A stretch of DNA of 64,000 nucleotides from CBDCTM01 sp965222005 (GTDB taxonomy: Bacteria > Bacteroidota > Bacteroidia > Chitinophagales > Saprospiraceae). The notes under the pieces are model-generated. The model was not told the origin of the DNA, made no database searches, and saw nothing but the letters and a program-made list of their open reading frames with translations. The position numbers were made by a program, and so were the translations under genes. Each line of letters starts with the position of its first letter. Position 1 is the first letter of the stretch. The stretch lies in the NCBI GenBank assembly GCA_965222005.1, contig OZ244935.1, forward strand, positions 4,216,001 through 4,280,000, read 5' to 3'. Of the stretch, positions 27,173 to 35,540 are shown in pieces.

Positions 27173-28467
27173 CTGATTATAACGGATTGCATTGATTCCT
27201 AAAACCACCACGAGAAGCGGAAATGAGTAAATTATGCATCCAGTTTTTGTGATAAACAAAACCATTTAGTCTGGCAGCCGGACTTTTAAGAACTTGGCTG
27301 TCATCCCATGCACTGGGACAAGACGGAACAAAATTATATAAAAGAGCAAAAGCTCGAAAGTTGTTTGACGTACTTTCAACAGAAGCATGAAACATCTGTG
27401 AATTAAAAGCATGTCGATTCATTGACCTCATTAATCTGTCCAGCATATTGGAGGTTTTGTGGGCAGTTGGAAAATCTAAATGGACTAACCATCTGTTTTT
27501 TTTCTGGCAAAGTTTGAGGATGTTATTTTTCATAGGGCAATCCGTTAAATTAGCCATTGTCCATTCTCTAAGCCTTCTGATTTGTTGTGCAAGTTGCCTT
27601 TTAGAATCAGCTCTGTAGCAATCCCATATTTTATCAGCTACCTGATCAAAATAAGTCTTGAGTTTTTTCGTAGCTCTGTCGCGAACTTTTAAAAAAGCAT
27701 GAAGGAAGCACTCAATAATTACGACTTTGACAAATAAATTTTTCCAGGCATTTTGAGTGGCCCACCATCCGTCTGTATTAAGGGTATGTGGCTGATAATC
27801 AGGGGATAAATCCAGTGCTTCGGTTTTAAAATCCTGATACCCAATCTGTAGCGATTCTGTATCAGCATGGGCACAGGCTGCCATTCCCAAAAAGCAGTTT
27901 TGACCAATGGTGGTTGCGATATAAGCACGTTGACCACCGACTTTAACATGGTGTTCGTCTGCTAATAAATCCTTAGGTAAAAGCTCCGGATTTTTTATTG
28001 TAGTGCCAACGATGCTGTATTGATGTAAGCAATAATATAGTCGATACCACAATGGAACCCCAAATTTCAATAAGAATAAAGGACCGGAAACTTCATCGGT
28101 TTTACCCCTGAAGTAAGGTAAAATAAAACTTGGTCGTATTCGATAATTGATACCCGATATCTCTATCTTCCGTAGCTGAATATCCATCTTCTTGGACATC
28201 CGATCACGACCATTTAAACAATATCCATTTGCCATTTGTAAAGGAAAAAGTTCTGGATGTTGATCGTACAAAGATTGGATCACTTCATGCGCTATTGTAT
28301 TATTCGTCAAAAAAATATCATATTCTGCCTCACTTATGGGCAGTACTATTGTCCGATTTTGCTTATCTTTAAGTGCCATTGATTTTGTTTCGTTTTATTA
28401 GTTACACTTAAAACATAAGCATTTTCAGTGGCTTTTTTTATTTATCAACGCAAAACGTTACAATCAG
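27173..28467 (-). mobile_element. Unassigned IS of about 1.3 kb, copy 2, with 8-bp target duplication
   Basis: Same ends as copy 1 (CTGATTATAACGG and complement CTGATTGTAACGT). Exact direct repeats AAAAGTTC flank it at 27165-27172 and 28468-28475. It is 1295 bp, 39 bp shorter than copy 1, because of one in-frame deletion in the transposase gene. It interrupts the CPxC gene. Confidence 0.92.
27177..28379 (-). CDS. Putative DDE transposase, copy 2 (400 aa, internal deletion)
   Basis: Nearly identical to the protein at 23206-24447 apart from scattered substitutions and a 13-residue in-frame loss just before WYRLYYCLHQYS. The candidate catalytic Asp residues remain. Whether the loss inactivates it is unknown. 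The element could still be mobilised in trans by the full-length copy. Confidence 0.8.
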   Translation of the reverse strand: MALKDKQNRTIVLPISEAEYDIFLTNNTIAHEVIQSLYDQHPELFPLQMANGYCLNGRDRMSKKMDIQLRKIEISGINYRIRPSFILPYFRGKTDEVSGPLFLLKFGVPLWYRLYYCLHQYSIVGTTIKNPELLPKDLLADEHHVKVGGQRAYIATTIGQNCFLGMAACAHADTESLQIGYQDFKTEALDLSPDYQPHTLNTDGWWATQNAWKNLFVKVVIIECFLHAFLKVRDRATKKLKTYFDQVADKIWDCYRADSKRQLAQQIRRLREWTMANLTDCPMKNNILKLCQKKNRWLVHLDFPTAHKTSNMLDRLMRSMNRHAFNSQMFHASVESTSNNFRAFALLYNFVPSCPSAWDDSQVLKSPAARLNGFVYHKNWMHNLLISASRGGFRNQCNPL

Positions 28468-29039
28468 AAAAGTTCTTTCTACGGATACAATACAAACACA
28501 TTTTATAGACCTCGATGATTCGCTTTGGTCGGGAACAATGGATTCCGGGGATTGCCCTCTATGCTCTGCCAATTTATATTCTACTCTTATTAGTATTACT
28601 CCCAGTCCATCAAGGTGTATGCATGATGGTCATCCTTTAGGAACAGGAAATAAGAATTCAGAGTTTTGGATTGAATGGGAAAATATTAGATGGAAAAATT
28701 ATCCAAGTAATCTTAAGTTTAAATGGAAAGTTCAGCATCATAAAGAATTTAATGCTGTTCCTTTTTATGCTGAATCTTTAGGAATAAAAAAAGGGGAAAA
28801 TGAAAAATTAGAATGGGTTGATTTTCATCATTTACCATTATTTTCATTTAACTCTGATATGCCACCTTGGGAATTTGTAACTTGGAATATTTGCCGTGGA
28901 TTTCTTCCTAGTTTATTGAAGATTGGGCATAAAACATTCCCAGACTTTCTCTATTTAAGAAAAATATACCTTATGGTAAGCCAAGGTTGTGCTTTGGCTT
29001 GTCGGTCGTATCAATTTTGATTAAATCACCAAATTCTAT

Positions 29040-29669
29040 ATGCTTATGAAAAAAATACTCATTTTGGCTTTATTCATTCTATCAATCACATTCGTTTTTT
29101 CCCAAGGAACATATAGAAGCAATAAAGGAACAATTGGGCTAGACAGAATGGAATTGCCCCCAGAGACTTGGAATACCAGTTCATATTGTCAAAGCATGAA
29201 AGATGATATATCTGGAGTTAATGCAAATTCGCTTTTGTATTGGTTTAATACTTACGATTATTTTACGTATATTATGATAGATGGTGGCTCTTTTTGTGAA
29301 GGTCATTGCTTAGATTCAGAACATGGAAACCCATTTATTTCCGGAGAAGCTACATTAGGGGATTGCCTGTCTCAACCATTTGGAACAAGTTCTGCAGTAG
29401 TTAGTACCTCTTCATCCAATAAAATAGAGTGCATAGAAATCAATGTAGATGAAGATGATCCATACACAGTTATTTTTCAAATATGTAGTGACTGTAATGA
29501 CTGCATAGATGATGTTCCAAATTCTATTTTCTGGTGGGAAGGTGAGAAAGACTATGAGGCTGGCCAAATACCGACTGCACAAGACCCAAGTGAGTTTTAC
29601 TACGCTTTTTACATTGATTATTTTGTTTGCACTGAGACTCTCAACTGTGGAAATTGGCCAGGTGAATAA
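29040..29669 (+). CDS. Small secreted Cys-rich protein, unknown function
   Basis: The 209-residue protein has a signal peptide ending FVFSQ; Met3 (29046) is an equally likely start. The mature part has about ten Cys residues, including the CSDCNDC cluster, and many acidic residues, suggesting disulfides in an extracytoplasmic protein. I do not recognise the family and see no T9SS sorting tail. It follows the disrupted CPxC gene by 19 bp and precedes a lipoprotein gene by 30 bp on the same strand, so the three likely formed one transcript. AT-rich composition matches the island. Confidence 0.7.
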   Translation: MLMKKILILALFILSITFVFSQGTYRSNKGTIGLDRMELPPETWNTSSYCQSMKDDISGVNANSLLYWFNTYDYFTYIMIDGGSFCEGHCLDSEHGNPFISGEATLGDCLSQPFGTSSAVVSTSSSNKIECIEINVDEDDPYTVIFQICSDCNDCIDDVPNSIFWWEGEKDYEAGQIPTAQDPSEFYYAFYIDYFVCTETLNCGNWPGE

Positions 29670-29699
29670 TTTTTTTAACTTAAAATCTAATTAATTATT

Positions 29700-30566
29700 A
29701 TGAATAATTTTCCTAATTTCAGATGTTCAGACATATGCTTTTTAATGCCAGTTTTATTCTGTTCCGTATTCTTATTTTCGTCATGTAATAATCCAAAAGA
29801 TGATACTATTGCTTCAGAGGATTATATCGAGTTACATGAGTCAGTATATAACGATTTTGAAAACCTGACAGAAGGAACTTTATTTTGTAAGGTTCAGGGC
29901 ATGAGAAAATCTAGAAAATCGTATTTTGAAGCAAGTGGATATTTTCTTTCACCAGATAAATCTCAAAGATTAGACATCGGACGAGTGCAACTAAATCAGC
30001 ATGTATTAATTGCTAACCCTGATGAACATTATCAATATTTTCTTGAGGACAGAAATAGCCTTGATCTCGCCGGGCATGATATTTTTGGGAGTATCGTAAC
30101 ATTTAAAAGTGAGAAGTCCGAAATAGCCATAAATGAAAAACTAGTCTCAGGATTTTCTAGAGAAATGTATATTCCCACGATAATTCGTCTAAATGATGAT
30201 GTAAACTTTGCTCAATCAGCTAACAGCAATATCAAACGATTTAGCAGAACTGAGGGCCTTCTAGTTGAATGGAATATTGACGCAAAAAATGAAAATGGTG
30301 TTTTAGTTAATGTTTTCTGGGACGGTAAAATTTTTGACGAGGAACATAAAAGAACGGTATTAGATAGAAATTTTAACAAATCGATTGTAGTTCCAGATAA
30401 GGGACAATTTTTTATTGACAATAACTTTTTAGCCGATATTCCAGCTAATGCTTTTGTTAGAATAAAAGTAAAAAGAGGCAACTTAAAGAAACAAAAAATT
30501 GATAACTATGGGGATATTAGATTCTATGGTTACTCCTCTGATCTTGAATACTATATTATTGAATAG
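29700..30566 (+). CDS. Lipoprotein of unknown function
   Basis: The 288-residue protein has a lipoprotein signal with lipobox FSSC (Cys at about residue 29). The mature part is mixed alpha/beta without a recognised domain. A C-terminal stretch (about residues 180-270) resembles a beta-rich module. The stop codon falls just where a remnant of an IS orfA begins on the other strand, so the C-terminus may have been altered by that insertion. It probably belongs to the same transcript as the two genes before it. Confidence 0.65.
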   Translation: MNNFPNFRCSDICFLMPVLFCSVFLFSSCNNPKDDTIASEDYIELHESVYNDFENLTEGTLFCKVQGMRKSRKSYFEASGYFLSPDKSQRLDIGRVQLNQHVLIANPDEHYQYFLEDRNSLDLAGHDIFGSIVTFKSEKSEIAINEKLVSGFSREMYIPTIIRLNDDVNFAQSANSNIKRFSRTEGLLVEWNIDAKNENGVLVNVFWDGKIFDEEHKRTVLDRNFNKSIVVPDKGQFFIDNNFLADIPANAFVRIKVKRGNLKKQKIDNYGDIRFYGYSSDLEYYIIE

Positions 30567-30905
30567 GGAGTAAAAACGAAGTCTTTGCTGTTCTGTTTCT
30601 AGATCAGCCTGTAATTCGCTCAAATAAAGCTGTTCACTGGTTTTATACTTTTTCTGGCGATTTGCTTTGTCTTTAGGTGAAGCAAGAGACTTGGGCATGA
30701 TAGGGGTATTTAAGAATTTTGAGGGTCTTAAATTACCATATTTTCTAAGCCAGTCGGTTACGGTGTTGCTACCAAGTATACCATGAATTTCAGATAATTC
30801 TTCTAAAGAAGCAGAAGAGTAAAAGTATTCTTCAATGACTCGTCTTTTGGTGCGCAGACCATAAAATGGTTTTTTTCTTTTTGATTCTTTCGATTGATCG
30901 GACAT
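30567..30905 (-). pseudogene. Truncated IS orfA (helix-turn-helix part)
   Basis: The frame begins MSDQSKESKRKKPFYGLRTK at 30903-30905. It has an OrfA-type helix-turn-helix (VIEEYFYSSASLEELSEIHG, NTVTDWLRKYG) and the start of a coiled coil (SEQLYLSELQADLETEQQRL). Similarity stops near 30567, where it meets the end of the lipoprotein gene. No OrfB follows. This is a fragment of an IS3-type element, cut on its 3' side and abutting the IS21 end on the other. Confidence 0.6.
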
Positions 30906-30950
30906 AAAAAAACACGGTTAGTAGCCCGGTTTATTTATGATAATGTAAAA

Positions 30951-31127
30951 TCCGGCCATACTGACCCACCCATTTCGGAGTTGTTGACCCACCCCCAATT
31001 AGGGCAAATGTTAGTAACATTTCGGTCATACTGACCCACCTAAGCTTGTTAGGAGGAGCCGTCATTCCGGCATATTGACCCCCTTGATTTGTTTTAGGCG
31101 ACTGTCATTCCGGCGTACTGACCCGCC
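30951..31127 (+). repeat. Multiple terminal repeats of the IS21 left end
   Basis: Five related copies of a motif near CATTCCGGCATACTGACCC occur, at about 30951, 30971, 31018, 31062 and 31105. Two further copies lie in the opposite orientation at the right end (about 35250-35296). Repeated transposase-binding sites at the ends are characteristic of IS21 elements. Confidence 0.75.
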
Positions 31128-31200
31128 TTATATATAGTGGATACTTACGATTAAATAGCCATGTTCGCAGTTTTTTTCAAGCAAAAAAACGGTCAAGAAC

Positions 31201-32766
31201 ATGGGACAATTTAAACGTATGGATCAAGTAAGAACGATTATTAAAACCTATATCAGCACGAGTTCTCTTCGCGCCACAGCAAGTAGATTACAAGTTTCTA
31301 AAAACACAGTGAAGCATTATGTAAGACTTGGGAAAGCCTTTGATGAAGATCTTGCGCGAGTTCTTTCATTGGACGATTCCGCTTTCACTGCGGTGTTTTA
31401 TCCCTCTAAAAATACAGTGGCTGAACAACGAAAAGAGGCTTTTAAAAGTAAGATTGATGATTGGATAAAAGAATTAAAACGAGTGGGTGTAACTCGCTAT
31501 TTATTGTGGGAGGAGTACATCGAAGAACACCCAGATGGTTATAGTTACACTCAATTTTGTGAACACTTTAAACGCGAGATAGGACGACGAGATTTGACGA
31601 TTAGCTTAGCGCACCAAGCAGGTAATGTCATGCAAGTAGACTTCGCTGGAAAGAAAATGCGATGGGTAGATTTAACTACTGGAGAAGTTCATGAATGCGA
31701 AGTTTTGGTAGCGGTGATGCCACATAGTCAATATACTTTTGCCATCGCACTTCCCTCTCAAAAGGTAGCTGACTTTATTTATGGATTAAATCAAGCGCTT
31801 CTTTTTTTCGGTAAACTACCTCAAGTTATTTTATCCGATAATCTAAAATCATATGTTAGTCGAGCTGATAAATACGAACCTACTTTTAATGAATTATGTG
31901 TACAATTAGCTGCACATTATCAGCTCGATTTAAGTGCCACTCGCGTTGGAAAACCCAAAGATAAAGCGAGTGTAGAAAACATGGTGAATACGGTTTACAG
32001 ACGCATTTATGCTCCATTGAGAAACGAGACTTTTCATAGTATAGAGGAGTTAAATGCAGCAATCACAGAGCAGCTAAGCCAACATAATAATAAACCCTAT
32101 CAACAAAAACAAGGTACACGCAAAAGTGTTTTTGAAGCTTTTGAATTGCCTGTAATGAGATCACTCCCTTGTGATCTGTTTGAACTTAAAAAGACCATCA
32201 CACCTCAAGTTAGAAGGAACTATCATGTTTTTCTAGGAGAGGACAAAGCTTTTTACTCTGTCCCTTTTCAATATGCAAAACAACAAGCGACCGTCATTTA
32301 CACCTCAAAAAATGTAGAGGTATATATTGATAATCAACGGGTTGCAACTCACAAGCGAGTTTACTACACCGGGTCACAACAGTACCAGACAAAAATGGAA
32401 CATATGCCTCGGTCGCACAGGGAGTGGAAAAAAGCAAAAGGCTTTGATGCCGCTTATTTTCTTAGTCAGGCTGAGCAAATAGGTCCTGCTACTCGCTGGG
32501 CTATCCAGCATATTCTACTCTCCAGAATCCATGAAGCCCAATCTTATGGTAGCTGCCAAGGTATTTTAGGTTTTGCAAAAAAGTATAATTCTGAACGTTT
32601 GGAGCGAGCTGCTCTTCGTTGCCAAAAAGCAGATAAGGCAAGCTATTACATGATCAAAAATATCTTAGTTCGAAAACTCGACACCGTTGATGATCAACTT
32701 GAATTATTTGACTCACTCACAATAGGGGAACACGAAAATATAAGAGGCCCTGAGGCTTATCAATAG
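31201..32766 (+). CDS. istA: IS21-family transposase IstA
   Basis: The 521-residue protein has an N-terminal helix-turn-helix (TASRLQVSKNTVKHYVRLG). The integrase core has Asp in VMQVDFAGKKMRW, Asp in VILSDNLKSYVSRADKY and Glu in KDKASVENMVNTVYRRI. A C-terminal beta-barrel DNA-binding region contains YSVPFQYAKQQATV. It catalyses strand transfer and works together with IstB. It appears intact, but its partner gene is broken in this copy. Confidence 0.95.
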   Translation: MGQFKRMDQVRTIIKTYISTSSLRATASRLQVSKNTVKHYVRLGKAFDEDLARVLSLDDSAFTAVFYPSKNTVAEQRKEAFKSKIDDWIKELKRVGVTRYLLWEEYIEEHPDGYSYTQFCEHFKREIGRRDLTISLAHQAGNVMQVDFAGKKMRWVDLTTGEVHECEVLVAVMPHSQYTFAIALPSQKVADFIYGLNQALLFFGKLPQVILSDNLKSYVSRADKYEPTFNELCVQLAAHYQLDLSATRVGKPKDKASVENMVNTVYRRIYAPLRNETFHSIEELNAAITEQLSQHNNKPYQQKQGTRKSVFEAFELPVMRSLPCDLFELKKTITPQVRRNYHVFLGEDKAFYSVPFQYAKQQATVIYTSKNVEVYIDNQRVATHKRVYYTGSQQYQTKMEHMPRSHREWKKAKGFDAAYFLSQAEQIGPATRWAIQHILLSRIHEAQSYGSCQGILGFAKKYNSERLERAALRCQKADKASYYMIKNILVRKLDTVDDQLELFDSLTIGEHENIRGPEAYQ

Positions 32767-33028
32767 GTATCTATTGAACTCAATAACATTTATTTTTTAA
32801 CTACTCCCTTAGATAATATAAAATTATAAAGGGATATAAAACAATCAATAATTATGAAAAACGGATCTCTGGAAATTATGAGAATGCTAAAATTAACAGG
32901 CATGGCGGATGCTTACGAGGCAGCTCTTGGATTACCAATCAACCAGCAAGCAGACGCACATGAAATGATTGCCAATCTGATTGATGCAGAAAAACAGCAT
33001 CGTTGGCACAAGCGAATGAAAATGTTTT

Positions 33029-34652
33029 GAGTGCATGACAAATTAGGGGTTTTGTATTTAAGCAGCTAATCGGACTAAATTTACTTTTCGTTCCCTTAGT
33101 CTGACGAATTGTATAAAATCTTCGATGTCTCCGTTTTGTTTTACAGCTCTAAGGTCAAGCATGTTTTGCGCCCCCTTGGATGACCATCTCATACCGCTTT
33201 GCTCCATTCTATCTTTGACCAAATGCTTACAAGTAGACTCTGCCAGAGCTGAACTGATTGGATACCCCTTTTTCAAAAAATCAGCGTAATTCATTTTGTG
33301 TTTATGGTTAGTCAAATAGGTGATTGCCTTATTTAACTGCTTCTTTTTGTTTGTCGATAATTCTGTTTTGTCTCTATTCAACACAAGGTCTTTTATTACC
33401 TTTTCAGTTCCTCCTTCCAATATATCTTTTAACACCCCTCTGACCCAGCTTGTTCTCAACTTAGAACTTTCTCCAAATATGGCATTGGCACAATCCCAAA
33501 CGTATTCGCTTACATGGACTATGTCTAAAATGATTCCATCAAATTGACCTTCCAGATTATTCTTCTTTATGCTTGCCAGTATTTTATCTTCCAAGCCTAT
33601 TCCGGCATCTATGGGGATGACGAATCGACTTTGGGAGTTGGTCATTTTTGATTTTAAATCTTCTATCCCATAATCTATTGCCTTTTGCTGATTGGCTAAA
33701 AATGCTCTACGGTGAATTTTAGTGTGCATCTTATTTTCCGTTTTCTTTTGTTGTGTTGATGCTGGTTCGTCCTCTTGAGCAGCTTCTTTTTGCACTCCCA
33801 TCAAGCCATCCAATATCTGGTCGGCAGTCCTTTGTTGAGGCGTAAAAACAGAGGTAACTGACACTGTCGCACTTTGTTTCTTACCCTTTTTCTCCCCTTT
33901 GCTTAGCCGCTTTTTGGGATTGGCCTCCTTTTGTTGTACTGCCTTTATCTTCGGCAATCCTTTACCATCAAAGGTAGTGCTAAAAAACAACGCTTCATCT
34001 TCTTGAGCTTCTTCTCGCTCCAACTCATAGTACTGATCAACGTACTCGCCCAAATGATTGACATTTCTCTCCGAAGATTTTCCACTCAGATTCAAACCTA
34101 ATAATTTATTCACTATCACTACGCTTTCTTTGTAACTCCCCTGGGTAGCACTTCCCCCTACCAACTCTTGTAGATTGTACGACCAATAACAACCCTTGGG
34201 CAACTGCAAATAATCGTCTATTTTATAAAATTGACCGCGTTGAGTACTCAAATACGATGGACGATGGATTTGTATCAGACCAAACAAACTGAGGTAGTTC
34301 CGCTTCTTTGTCCCTTTACTCCTGTAGCTCTCTCCTGATTCCAAAATCGGGAGATATTCCTCAACCTTTTTTAACTTTTGCTTGATTATGTAGTTCAATA
34401 GCAACAGTCCCAGCTTCAGCAATTCACTTAGTAGGCTTAGTTCTATTTTATCAATCCCTACATCCTGCTCTACATATTCATCACTTAGGTCAACCAATCT
34501 TCCGATTTCTTCTTCTATTTTTTGTATTAGTACTTTTTTGTCCATACCTTGAATTAGAGTTTGAGGGTCAGTAAATCTATTTTCTAACTTAAATTTACTA
34601 AACTCCTTCAAACTCTTCTCATTTTAGGATTCCTCCAATTTGTCTCGCACTC
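33029..34652 (-). mobile_element. Second ISKra4-like IS (1624 bp), copy 1, inserted in istB
   Basis: The ends are GAGTGCATGACAAATT (33029) and, on the complement from 34652, GAGTGCGAGACAAATT. Exact 9-bp direct repeats AAATGTTTT flank it at 33020-33028 and 34653-34661. One transposase frame of 517 residues is present. A copy of identical length lies at 35541-37164; by eye I found only three base differences. Confidence 0.95.
33058..34611 (-). CDS. ISKra4-family transposase (517 aa), copy 1
   Basis: Single-frame transposase. An N-terminal helical region precedes a zinc-ribbon-free HRPSYLS segment. The DDE core has Asp in STTFDGKGLPK, Asp in VIPIDAGIGLED and Glu in ISSALAESTCKHLVKDRMEQ, followed by SGMRWSSKGAQNMLDLRAV. 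A Lys/Gln-rich linker of about 90 residues lies between the first and second Asp. The last motif is diagnostic for ISKra4. It appears intact. Confidence 0.92.
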   Translation of the reverse strand: MKEFSKFKLENRFTDPQTLIQGMDKKVLIQKIEEEIGRLVDLSDEYVEQDVGIDKIELSLLSELLKLGLLLLNYIIKQKLKKVEEYLPILESGESYRSKGTKKRNYLSLFGLIQIHRPSYLSTQRGQFYKIDDYLQLPKGCYWSYNLQELVGGSATQGSYKESVVIVNKLLGLNLSGKSSERNVNHLGEYVDQYYELEREEAQEDEALFFSTTFDGKGLPKIKAVQQKEANPKKRLSKGEKKGKKQSATVSVTSVFTPQQRTADQILDGLMGVQKEAAQEDEPASTQQKKTENKMHTKIHRRAFLANQQKAIDYGIEDLKSKMTNSQSRFVIPIDAGIGLEDKILASIKKNNLEGQFDGIILDIVHVSEYVWDCANAIFGESSKLRTSWVRGVLKDILEGGTEKVIKDLVLNRDKTELSTNKKKQLNKAITYLTNHKHKMNYADFLKKGYPISSALAESTCKHLVKDRMEQSGMRWSSKGAQNMLDLRAVKQNGDIEDFIQFVRLRERKVNLVRLAA

Positions 34653-35540
34653 AAATGTTTTTAAGACTCTCCAAACTTCGTTATCAAGCCAACATTCAAG
34701 ACATCGATTGTTCTAAAACAAGAAATCTCTCCAAGGAAAAATTAATGCTCCTTGCAGACTGTGCTTACCTCGACCGAGGAGAAAATGTTTTGATTACCGG
34801 CGCCACTGGTTGTGGTAAATCATACCTGGCTTGCGCTTTAGGAAATAACGCTTGTGTCAATGGATACCGAACACTTTACTTTAACATGAATCGATTCACC
34901 GAACAGATCGCTTTAGCCAAAACAGACGGCACCTTAATCAAGTGGATGGACAGATTAAAAAAAGCTAAACTCATCATCTTTGATGACTTTGGATTACAAC
35001 CCATCACACATCAGGTAAAGTTAATCTTGTTACAGATTTTGGAAGACCGTTACGAAAACGCCGCTACTATTATTTGCTCTCAACTGCCAGTGAGTAAATG
35101 GCACCAATATTTTAATGAACCAACTTTGGCAGATGCCATCCTTGACCGGATCGTCCCCAAAGCACATCGAATAGAATTAAAAGGAAAAAGTTTAAGGAAA
35201 CCTATAAATCAACTATCTTAGCATCATTGAAATCGTAAGTTATCCACATGGGTCAATGACTCCGAAATGGGTGGGTCAGCAACTCCGGAATTTGCAGTAA
35301 TGGTGAGATTTTTTCAAATACCAGTGACTTAATGACCTGTATATACAATCTTGCAGAAGGAAGCTATACTTTGACTGTTACTGATCAATGTCAATCACAA
35401 AATACATATTCGTATTTTGTAAATGCAATTAGTGTGTTAGAGGAACCTGTATCGGATGCATCACAAAACTTGTGTGGGTATAATCTGTATTGTAGGGATT
35501 TCTTATCCTCACCAGTGGGTTTTAGAGATGCAAATGTTAT

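Larger units (their letters stand above)
27088..29020 (+). pseudogene. Protein with two CPxC knuckles, interrupted by an IS (reconstructed 209 aa)
   Basis: Removing the IS at 27173-28467 and one copy of its AAAAGTTC duplication joins 27088-27172 to 28476-29020 in one frame of 209 residues. The product starts MSWKTTAYDGTKKFTCPVCM, with CPVC at residues 16-19 and CPLC at 55-58, a pattern suited to binding one zinc ion. The rest is polar with many Trp, Lys and Phe residues and no known domain. I do not recognise the family and see no signal peptide, so it may be cytoplasmic. Only a downstream fragment from ATG 28538 remains readable. Confidence 0.75.
32854..35221 (+). pseudogene. istB: IS21 helper ATPase IstB, interrupted by an IS
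   Basis: Joining 32854-33028 to 34662-35221, after removing the IS and one copy of AAATGTTTT, gives one frame of 244 residues. It begins MKNGSLEIMRMLKLTGMADA and passes through the join as HKRMKMFLRLSKLRYQ. It has Walker A GATGCGKSY and Walker B LIIFDDFG, as expected for IstB, the AAA+ helper that selects targets for IstA. The downstream piece alone (from about 34640) still encodes the ATPase domain but starts in IS sequence. This IS21 copy is probably not self-sufficient. Confidence 0.9.
30944..35296 (+). mobile_element. IS21-family element, itself interrupted by another IS
   Basis: The ends match over about 45 bases as inverted repeats: TGTAAAATCCGG from 30944 and the complement TGCAAATTCCGG from 35296. 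Both continue into CTGACCCACCCATTTCGGAG. It carries istA (31201-32766) and istB (32854-35221), with istB split by a 1624-bp IS. No matching direct repeats flank it; the left flank is an IS3-type remnant and the right flank a T9SS gene. This suggests that rearrangement followed insertion. Confidence 0.88.

Noticed and set aside
30906..31200. Repeated CATTCCGGCATACTGACCC motifs considered as a CRISPR array
   Set aside because: Spacing is irregular, copies diverge and they match the right end of the IS21 in inverse orientation; they are IS21 terminal repeats.
34640..35221. Stand-alone 193-aa IstB starting MSRTQMFLRL
   Set aside because: Its first residues come from the inverted repeat of the inserted IS; the true gene is split and begins at 32854.
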